Shown here in pieces: positions 8,046 to 14,036 of a stretch of 17,363 bases of DNA (within the stretch, counting starts at the first letter, position 1; each line of letters starts with the position of its first letter). The position numbers and the translations under genes were made by a program. The notes below the pieces were generated by a model. That model was not told the DNA's origin and did not search any database. It saw nothing but the letters and a program-made list of their open reading frames with translations. The stretch comes from JAWBOW01 sp038825775 (lineage in GTDB: Archaea; Nanobdellota; Nanobdellia; Woesearchaeales; WAPY01): positions 1 to 17,363 of the forward strand of contig JAWBOW010000016.1 in NCBI GenBank assembly GCA_038825775.1, read 5' to 3'.

Positions 8046-8306
8046 TTATGACGAACAACAATACTTTACCACTTTTTTGTTGTTTTCTGTTTCAACTGTA
8101 TAACCAACAACTGTTCCTGCACAATCCTTTTTTGTATCAACTGCTGTTGAACCAGAAGGACATGTTTCTAAATTCCTAATTCCCCAATTAAAGATGTTCA
8201 TCCTGCCTGTAAATATTGCAAACAAAACCACTAAAACTAATAATGCCAATACAGCAATAATAATCACATTAACAGAAAGCTCAGCTCCAATCTTGCTTCT
8301 TTTCAT
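8046..8306 (-). CDS. Small pilin-like membrane protein with a four-cysteine outer tail
   Basis: An 86-residue protein. The charged N-terminus MKRSKIGAELSVN leads directly into a helix of about 20 residues (14-33), then a short outer part of about 50 residues with Cys 49, 62, 83 and 84. The basic residues, small residue (IG) and acid just before the helix resemble archaeal class III signal peptides cut by an EppA/PibD-type peptidase; the exact cut site is uncertain. Four cysteines could form two disulfides outside the cell. A Shine-Dalgarno AGAGGTG lies 5 nt before the ATG, the best ribosome-binding site among the small genes here. The 42-aa gene downstream shares its N-terminal pattern. The family is not recognised by name. 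Confidence 0.78.
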   Translation of the reverse strand: MKRSKIGAELSVNVIIIAVLALLVLVVLFAIFTGRMNIFNWGIRNLETCPSGSTAVDTKKDCAGTVVGYTVETENNKKVVKYCCSS

Positions 8307-8311
8307 AAAAA

Positions 8312-8318
8312 CACCTCT
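8312..8318 (-). promoter_or_regulatory. Shine-Dalgarno of the 86-aa pilin-like gene
   Basis: Minus-strand AGAGGTG with 5 nt to the ATG at 8306. It matches the archaeal anti-SD core and confirms the start. The neighbouring pilin-like genes at 8961, 9480 and 10573 lack such a site. Confidence 0.7.
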
Positions 8319-8356
8319 TTTCTTTTTTTAAAAATTTATCTTTTGTTTGCTTATTT

Positions 8357-8366
8357 TTTAATATAA
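8357..8366 (-). promoter_or_regulatory. Candidate TATA box upstream of the 86-aa gene
   Basis: Minus-strand TTATATTAAA centred about 55 nt before the ATG. It would give a short leader containing the Shine-Dalgarno. The 142-nt gap before the gene is very AT-rich, so other placements are possible. Confidence 0.3.
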
Positions 8367-8448
8367 CATTAAAGCACTTTTTTATTAAAATTCTCTTTTA
8401 TTTAAAAAATTTATGTTTTTTAATGATTTTTCTAGTTGGTAAAATATT

Positions 8449-8961
8449 TTATTCTGCACATAGTATTAATTCAAGTTTTATCTCGTCTAAATCAAATGTT
8501 TGAAAAACTTGATTAAAAGTGTATTGTTTCCTGCACTTTATTTTTAGGTTTGGGTTTGATTTTCTTTCAAAATCTTTTTGTTCTTCCCCTTTAAAATAAA
8601 CTTTGAAAACATAGTATTCTTCCATATTATCTAAAACCTTTAAAAAATTATTTTTTAGCAAGTCCTGTATTTTACCACATGAATTAGAGCTTCCGCAAAG
8701 GATTAAATTCTGTTGGGATAAGCAATCTTTGAATAAATCCTGAAAAGAATAAGAATCATCTCCACATTCGATTGTAGTTTTAAGCATTGCATTCAAAAAG
8801 TTGCTTCCAAGCTTATTGATCCTTGTTTCCTCAGAAATGCTAACAGGAGCTGATTTTTCTGATTGTCTGTTAAGTCCAAAAATAAACAAACTACCAAGTA
8901 TTACAATAACTAAAACAATTGCAATACCAATTATCTCCACTTGTGATTTTCTGCCATTCAT
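8449..8961 (-). CDS. Pilin-like protein with six cysteines (170 aa)
   Basis: The N-terminus MNGRKSQVEIIGIAIVLV is a good class III prepilin-type signal: basic residues, then S, Q, V, E, then a hydrophobic helix to about residue 29. The likely cut lies between Ser6 and Gln7, leaving Glu at mature position 3. The outer part of about 140 residues has Cys 66, 80, 89, 95, 143 and 168, an even number that could form three disulfides. No enzyme motif is seen. It lies 30 nt after the 162-aa gene and has no Shine-Dalgarno; an A/T-rich TATA-like stretch (about 8978-8989) overlaps the gap. It is probably a structural or minor subunit of a type IV pilus-like surface complex, inferred from signal type and neighbours. 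Confidence 0.82.
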   Translation of the reverse strand: MNGRKSQVEIIGIAIVLVIVILGSLFIFGLNRQSEKSAPVSISEETRINKLGSNFLNAMLKTTIECGDDSYSFQDLFKDCLSQQNLILCGSSNSCGKIQDLLKNNFLKVLDNMEEYYVFKVYFKGEEQKDFERKSNPNLKIKCRKQYTFNQVFQTFDLDEIKLELILCAE

Positions 8962-8991
8962 TTTTTTACTAAATTCTTTTTATAATTAAAA

Positions 8992-9480
8992 TCATGAATA
9001 ATATTCTATTTCAAGCAGTGCAAAATCGTATTTGTTTTCAACAACATCATAAAGGTTTATAGGAACAGTATATTTTCTTATTGAATTTACCTTGTCTGGT
9101 TTCTTTTCAAAAATTTTAATATTCTCTCCTGATCTTAAAATTCTTTTAACATTTATTTTTGAATATCCAAACAATTCTGAGTAATAAAGAATCATTTCAT
9201 CATTATTTTTTATTTTATTTGCAAAACTTCTGATTTTATAAATGTCCAAGCAATTTTGGGCTGTATAATCATTACACCTGAACTCTGGTCTTGAAACCAA
9301 TTCTGAAACATCAATCGCTCTTAATTCAGAGCTCTTCCTTAACTGATTTTCTATACCTTCTTGTTGGAATTTTGTATAGGAAACAAAACCAATCATTAGC
9401 ATTACAAAAAAAACAAAAACTATAAGCATTGTTTCCATTGTTTTAAAATCCGCTTTTTTATTTGTTCTTTTCATTTTCAC
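8992..9480 (-). CDS. Pilin-like membrane protein (162 aa)
   Basis: A charged N-terminus MKMKRTNKKADFKTMET is followed by a hydrophobic helix (about 18-34) and an outer part of about 125 residues with only two cysteines (69 and 77), close enough to form a small loop. The K-K-A stretch before the helix resembles a class III signal, but the acidic residues are placed differently from those of its neighbours. The open frame begins with GTG at 9480; an ATG two codons later (9474) is an equally good or better start. No Shine-Dalgarno separates the two. It begins 25 nt after the 355-aa gene and is probably cotranscribed with it. No named family is recognised; by context it is a likely component of the same surface assembly. 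Confidence 0.78.
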   Translation of the reverse strand: MKMKRTNKKADFKTMETMLIVFVFFVMLMIGFVSYTKFQQEGIENQLRKSSELRAIDVSELVSRPEFRCNDYTAQNCLDIYKIRSFANKIKNNDEMILYYSELFGYSKINVKRILRSGENIKIFEKKPDKVNSIRKYTVPINLYDVVENKYDFALLEIEYYS

Positions 9481-9505
9481 AAATTTTTATCTTGTAATTT
9501 TTAGA

Positions 9506-10573
9506 TCAGTAAATCTCTGGGCATGATTTTAATATTAGTTCATTATTTGCAGTTTTAAGTTTTTCAACCAAGTCATAAAAATCAATTAATGTATTCTCAT
9601 TCAAGTTTTTTAAAACTTGATTAAGTTTTGTTTTTAATGTTCTAACTATTTCATTTGCTTTATTTATTGAATTTTTACACTCACTTCCCGGATCAAGATT
9701 TCTATAAATTTGATTTGTTCTTTCTTCTAAAATTAATAAAAAATAATTTAGTTTTTCCAAATTTTTCTTAAAATTGCAATCATAAATTTCCATATCAGAA
9801 TTTATTCCTGCTAATAACATTGAAAATCCCAAATAATAAGAAGAACCTCTTGGGGTTAGTTCATAAGAATTTCCAGTTAATTTTGGCTCGTAAAAATCTA
9901 TTTTTCCAAAACTTTCAATATCCTTAATTGGGATAATATTTATTACAGAAAAGTCCTTACCAACATTTTGGTTAATAATATTTTCGTTAGATTCAAATAA
10001 GATTATCCTTTTTTTACCTATACCTTCTTCCTTTAAAGCTTCTTGAAAAGTATTAACTTCTATAATGTTTGCTTTTTCAGGAAAACTTTCTTTTATCCTG
10101 CTAATTGTAGTGCTATACTTTGAATTTTTTACTATTATCAATTTTGTTTCTGGTTCTATTAGCAATACTAAATTATCAACATCAAATGGAAAACTCCAAG
10201 GAACAGAATAAACTAACAAGTTGGAAGTTTTGGGCTTGAGTTCTTCAAATGAGAAAACATTAATTTTTATTGGTCTTGAATTCTTAACAGATATTCCCTC
10301 ACAAGAATTTTTTATTGGTGCGTTAGCAGTTTTTATCTCGGATTTTGTCTCATAGCCGGTTGAAAAGCTAGTTATTGCACTCCTTATTTTAGAACTAATC
10401 TCTGCTTGGATTCTAAGTTCTCCAACCTGTTTTTGATTAACAGCTATCTTGTAAAAAACAGTGAGTATTAAAATTCCTGCAAATAGTATAAAAATCCAAG
10501 CCATTTGTGATTCTACAATTCCCTTTTTTTTAATTCCTTTGAAAACTTTTTTTCTTAACATTTTTAAGATCAT
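9506..10573 (-). CDS. Large pilin-like membrane protein (355 aa)
   Basis: The N-terminus is long and basic (about 18 residues ending K-K-K-G), then I-V-E-S-Q and a hydrophobic helix (about 24-42). This is pilin-like, with Glu three residues after the presumed cut at Gly18, as in the 170-aa protein. Most of the protein lies outside the membrane. Its middle (about residues 110-215) alternates hydrophobic strands with helices (NLVLLIEPETKLIIV, then KKRIILFES), suggesting an alpha/beta fold. The last 90 residues look helical. Few cysteines are present (91, then three near the end of the domain and C-terminus). No catalytic motif is recognised. A second in-frame ATG lies at codon 5. It is the first of the pilin-like genes after the two giant genes and is separated from them by 140 nt that contain a T8 run. 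Confidence 0.8.
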   Translation of the reverse strand: MILKMLRKKVFKGIKKKGIVESQMAWIFILFAGILILTVFYKIAVNQKQVGELRIQAEISSKIRSAITSFSTGYETKSEIKTANAPIKNSCEGISVKNSRPIKINVFSFEELKPKTSNLLVYSVPWSFPFDVDNLVLLIEPETKLIIVKNSKYSTTISRIKESFPEKANIIEVNTFQEALKEEGIGKKRIILFESNENIINQNVGKDFSVINIIPIKDIESFGKIDFYEPKLTGNSYELTPRGSSYYLGFSMLLAGINSDMEIYDCNFKKNLEKLNYFLLILEERTNQIYRNLDPGSECKNSINKANEIVRTLKTKLNQVLKNLNENTLIDFYDLVEKLKTANNELILKSCPEIY

Positions 10574-10595
10574 TATAATGGTTTTTTAAGTTTTG

Positions 10596-10606
10596 AATTT
10601 TATTAT
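10596..10606 (-). promoter_or_regulatory. Weak TATA-like stretch before the 355-aa gene
   Basis: Minus-strand ATAATAAAATT centred about 28 nt before the ATG at 10573. Position fits a leaderless transcript, but the sequence match is weak in this AT-rich gap. Confidence 0.3.
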
Positions 10607-10617
10607 TTTTGTTTTTC

Positions 10618-10630
10618 AAAAAAAATAAAA
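10618..10630 (-). terminator. T-rich terminator after the 1103-aa gene
   Basis: The minus strand carries TTTTATTTTTTTT (T4, A, T8) about 85-95 nt beyond the stop of the giant membrane gene, inside the 140-nt gap. It probably ends, at least partly, the transcript of the two giant genes before the pilin-like genes begin. Confidence 0.42.
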
Positions 10631-10713
10631 TATTAAATTTTGCCAAAACCTTTAATCAAAATTATTAACTTTTTTTATGTTTTAGTTATATTACCAGAAC
10701 ATAAACTCTTTTA

Positions 10714-13700
10714 TTATTTCTTTCTCTTCTCTGCAAGTTTTGAAAGTTCTTTATAAACATCCTTTTTGCCTTTTGTAAGTTTTTTTAGTTCCTCATCAAT
10801 ATTCTTACCTTCAACTCTCTTTCCCAATTTTTCTAATCTTTCAAAAACATCTTTTCCTTCTAAATCAATAAGTTTTTTGCGCTCTTCTTCAGGCATTTCT
10901 AATTCTAAAATGCCTAATTCAGGATTTATTTTTCCTCTCTCTGAAGATAATTTTTCTTTTTCTTCTTCCTTAACCTTTTCTTTATTTTTTGAAATCTCTT
11001 CTAATTTTTCCTGACTTTTTGATTTAGAAATTTCCCTTATTGTCTCTTCTGATTTTTTTGGAGTTGTTTTCTCCTCAAACTCTTTGAATATTCTCTTCTT
11101 TTCTTCTAATCTTGCTTTTCTTCTTATTGCTGCAAGCTGTTCAGGAGTTAATGGTCTTGCTTCTCCTGGTTTTTTAAATATGGGTTCTTGCTTGAACTCT
11201 ACTTTTGGAATCTCTGTTTTTTGTTGAGTTTGAGTTAATGGCTGTGTTGGTTTAAGCTCGGATAATTTTAATTCCTTTGTTTTTTGTGTCGTCTTTTCTG
11301 TTTTCTTTGATTTTGGCTTTACAAATTGTGTATAAACCAAAAATCCAATAAGTCCTCCAATCAAGATTATTAGCAATATCAAGAGCAGTATCGGGAATCC
11401 TTTTTTCTTTGTTGATTCTTCACTTCCTTCCTGTTTAGAAGATTTTTTATTCTTGACAGTCGGGTCTGTGCCGTTATTAAATTCTTCTAAATTTGTATAA
11501 CCATCATCGTCTAAGTCCTCATTAGCGTCAGAAGGATCGTCAGGATTTAAACCATACTTTTTCTCCCACCAATCAGGCATCCCATCACCATCAGTATCCT
11601 TATCTTTTTCTTCATTTCTTTGAGATTCTGAACAACCCATCTCATTCACTTCCTCACCTTTCGGAGTGTTAGGACATTCATCAAAATCATCTTCTACTCC
11701 ATCACAATCCTCATCAACTTCTTTATTACATTCCTTCTTGGAAGAGCACTTTCCAGAAATGCATTCTAAACCAGATTTACAGTCAGAGTTCTTCTTGCAT
11801 TTTTTACCCTCTTCACAACGAGGACAAGAGCCGCCACAATCAACATCTGTTTCGTCACCATCCTTTTTGTTATTATTGCATGTTGTGTTTGTCTCATTAG
11901 CAAAGCCACATTTTTTTGTCAAATTATTACAAAAGCCAGTAATACAATCAGAATTTATGCTACAATTCTCTCCATAGTTGCATCTTTTTTCACAAACATT
12001 TCCCCCACAATCAACCCCTGTCTCATTGTTCTCGGGGTTAAAAACAGAGTTAAAACACAAATTAACTAATGGTTTTAGAGAAGTATTTATTGTTACCCCA
12101 TCACTAAAACTAAAGTTTGATGAAAGATTTGCCGCATTAATAACACTAACATTGAAGTAATATGTTGTCATGTTCTCAAGATTTAGGCCAGTAACTTTAA
12201 TCCAATCAGAACTAAAACTTATAATCGTCCAATCAGTAACTTTCTTTGCACTTTCATTGCCAGAACCTGCTTGCCATAAAGAATAATTAATTTTAACAAT
12301 AGGAGATTGGTTATCCTCTGCTTTAACCCTAAACCTTAAAGTATTGTTAGAACCGGATTGTTCTGGATTAGAATATTCTGTAGAATCATTAACATAATAA
12401 AGAATTGGTGCTGTATTGTCAATCGTAAAAGTATAATCCCTAACAATTTGTTCACCTGTTATAAAAAATCCGCAGGAGAAATAAACTTTGTGAGTTCCTA
12501 TTTGGAATGTTTTTGTTATTTTGTGGTTTGAATTATCTGTTGTAGTCATAGGTTCCTTAGGGTCAAAATTAGAATTATTTGAATATTCACAAGAAGCAAA
12601 CCTGTTTGTTTGAACCCAAAAGTTTATGCTTTTTGATGTTGATCCTAAACCTGAAATATAACTTGGAGGGCTTAAAATAGTAATTTCAGGAGCTGCTCCG
12701 CTATCAACAATAAACTCTGCAAATACTTTTTCAGAAGTTAAATTTGAAAGTCCCTTACAAATAACTATTACTCTATAAGTTGTTTTGTCTTCCAAATTTT
12801 GCAATTGAACTTTGTGATTAATCACATATTTTGAAAAGTCCTTTTCTGATTCTAACTCATTATTATTTGTTAAGAAATAATTTGGCAAAGAATCAAAATC
12901 CAAATTTGGGTATGTATAATCAAAGGTTTCTTTAACATCATAACCGTATTTGCAAACAGCAGGTTTATTAGTTATAGCTTTTATATCATTTACAAAAATT
13001 TTTGTGCCATAAATTGGATTATAAACATTATTAACCTGTAATGTAACTATAGGCGGATCTGTTTCCTTTCTAATAATATAAGTTTTTGTTTCTTCTTTAC
13101 TATTATCTAATGCCCTGCAATAAACATAAAAATTAGTTGAACTTCCTAGAAAAGAAAAAGTCCTTTTTATGTGAAAATTATAATCACTTTCTTCATCAAA
13201 GGCAGTCATATAATTTGGATCTGTTGTAACAGTGGACCATTTGCATTCAGAATTTCTAAAAGTATAAATTATTATATCAAAAGGATCCGAACTTGCATAA
13301 GCATGCGTTCCATTATTCCAAGGAGTAAGCATTTTAATAAATGGCGGCTCTGTAACAGTAATGTTTTTTGAACTAGTAACTTCAAGATAAGATGCTGTTA
13401 TAGTAGCGTTTCCCGGATAAACTCCTTTTACTACATAAGGTTTTTTTGATACTGAAAGTATATTAGGATTATTAGAAAATACACTTAAGTAACCTTCTAA
13501 CTTATTATTTCCTGAGATCTGTATATTATAACCATCTTCATATGTTGCTATAACTTGATAATTTTCTGAAGTTCCTGCTTCTAAATTATCAACACAAGAT
13601 ATTGTTAAATTAGATGGTTTTTTTGGAATTGAAAAATTAATCCTGAAAAGGTATGTTTCATAACCAAAAAGTCCTTCTATCCTTAAGTCAGAATAGAATA

Positions 13701-14025
13701 TTGTAAAATTATATAACCCTTCACTCAAGTTTTCTAATGGTTTATACTTAAAAATTTTGTTGCTTGTGTTTTCAATAAGAACAACATCATATTCTTTTCC
13801 AGTGTCATTATTTTTTAAAGATGCACTACTAATATTAACTGGCTCTTCAAATGTTACCGTTATTATGGGGTTGGGATTTGAAGTTTGAGTGATTGTTGCA
13901 AAAGAATTTTTAACATTGAAAAGCAGAAATAAAAGCACACAGAGAATAAAAATGAAATAAGTATAACTAAATAAGTTTAGTATTTTATACTTATCACCTC
14001 TTTTTTGGGTTTCAAAAAAAAACAT
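10714..14025 (-). CDS. Giant bitopic surface protein: Ig-like modules, DCGG cysteine repeats, TSP3-like calcium motifs, TM, charged tail
   Basis: 1103 residues. A hydrophobic signal segment (about 15-43) is followed by about 600 residues of beta-rich modules. One near 136-227 resembles a bacterial Ig-like (Big2-type) domain, and three later ones (about 230-540) share a C-x-W/Y-S...Y-x-x-x-C pattern. Next come two tandem cysteine repeats with DCGG (about 656-706 and 714-760) and thrombospondin-type-3-like calcium motifs (DCDGVEDDFDECPN, DTDGDGMPDWWE, DLDDDGYTNLEEF; about 763-851). One transmembrane helix (about 876-899) precedes a tail of about 200 residues rich in Lys and Glu, presumably cytoplasmic. 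Many N-x-S/T sites suggest glycosylation. The start is 9 nt after the stop of the 1072-aa gene, with AAGGAG overlapping that stop, so translation is probably coupled. It is likely a stalk or adhesin-like receptor; ligand unknown. Confidence 0.85.
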   Translation of the reverse strand: MFFFETQKRGDKYKILNLFSYTYFIFILCVLLFLLFNVKNSFATITQTSNPNPIITVTFEEPVNISSASLKNNDTGKEYDVVLIENTSNKIFKYKPLENLSEGLYNFTIFYSDLRIEGLFGYETYLFRINFSIPKKPSNLTISCVDNLEAGTSENYQVIATYEDGYNIQISGNNKLEGYLSVFSNNPNILSVSKKPYVVKGVYPGNATITASYLEVTSSKNITVTEPPFIKMLTPWNNGTHAYASSDPFDIIIYTFRNSECKWSTVTTDPNYMTAFDEESDYNFHIKRTFSFLGSSTNFYVYCRALDNSKEETKTYIIRKETDPPIVTLQVNNVYNPIYGTKIFVNDIKAITNKPAVCKYGYDVKETFDYTYPNLDFDSLPNYFLTNNNELESEKDFSKYVINHKVQLQNLEDKTTYRVIVICKGLSNLTSEKVFAEFIVDSGAAPEITILSPPSYISGLGSTSKSINFWVQTNRFASCEYSNNSNFDPKEPMTTTDNSNHKITKTFQIGTHKVYFSCGFFITGEQIVRDYTFTIDNTAPILYYVNDSTEYSNPEQSGSNNTLRFRVKAEDNQSPIVKINYSLWQAGSGNESAKKVTDWTIISFSSDWIKVTGLNLENMTTYYFNVSVINAANLSSNFSFSDGVTINTSLKPLVNLCFNSVFNPENNETGVDCGGNVCEKRCNYGENCSINSDCITGFCNNLTKKCGFANETNTTCNNNKKDGDETDVDCGGSCPRCEEGKKCKKNSDCKSGLECISGKCSSKKECNKEVDEDCDGVEDDFDECPNTPKGEEVNEMGCSESQRNEEKDKDTDGDGMPDWWEKKYGLNPDDPSDANEDLDDDGYTNLEEFNNGTDPTVKNKKSSKQEGSEESTKKKGFPILLLILLIILIGGLIGFLVYTQFVKPKSKKTEKTTQKTKELKLSELKPTQPLTQTQQKTEIPKVEFKQEPIFKKPGEARPLTPEQLAAIRRKARLEEKKRIFKEFEEKTTPKKSEETIREISKSKSQEKLEEISKNKEKVKEEEKEKLSSERGKINPELGILELEMPEEERKKLIDLEGKDVFERLEKLGKRVEGKNIDEELKKLTKGKKDVYKELSKLAEKRKK
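11740..12057 (-). repeat. Two tandem DCGG cysteine-rich repeats (protein level)
   Basis: Two consecutive units of about 50 residues inside the 1103-aa protein. Each has the order C, then G-V/D-V-DCGG, a C-x2/3-C pair, a G-x-x-C, then N-S-DC and a final G-x-C / K-C. The first unit reads GVDCGGNVCEKRC and the second DVDCGGSCPRC. The two differ enough in DNA that this is an old duplication. Confidence 0.75.
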
Positions 14026-14030
14026 TCTCT

Positions 14031-14036
14031 CTCCTT
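14031..14036 (-). promoter_or_regulatory. Shine-Dalgarno of the 1103-aa gene, overlapping the upstream stop
   Basis: Minus-strand AAGGAG, 5 nt before the ATG at 14025. Its first two bases are the last two of the TAA that ends the 1072-aa gene, an arrangement typical of translational coupling. Confidence 0.72.

Noticed and set aside
9506..10573. The 355-aa protein as an ATPase or other enzyme
   Set aside because: No Walker motif or recognisable catalytic signature could be found; the alpha/beta pattern alone is not enough.
10574..10713. Possible small gene or RNA in the 140-nt gap between the giant gene and the 355-aa gene
   Set aside because: No open frame with coding features or stable fold was seen; the T-runs and weak TATA-like stretch explain it as a terminator and promoter region.
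11666..12160. Two plus-strand open frames opposite the cysteine and calcium repeats
   Set aside because: They are Ser/His/Pro-rich antisense shadows of Asp/Cys/Gly-rich codons in the 1103-aa gene.
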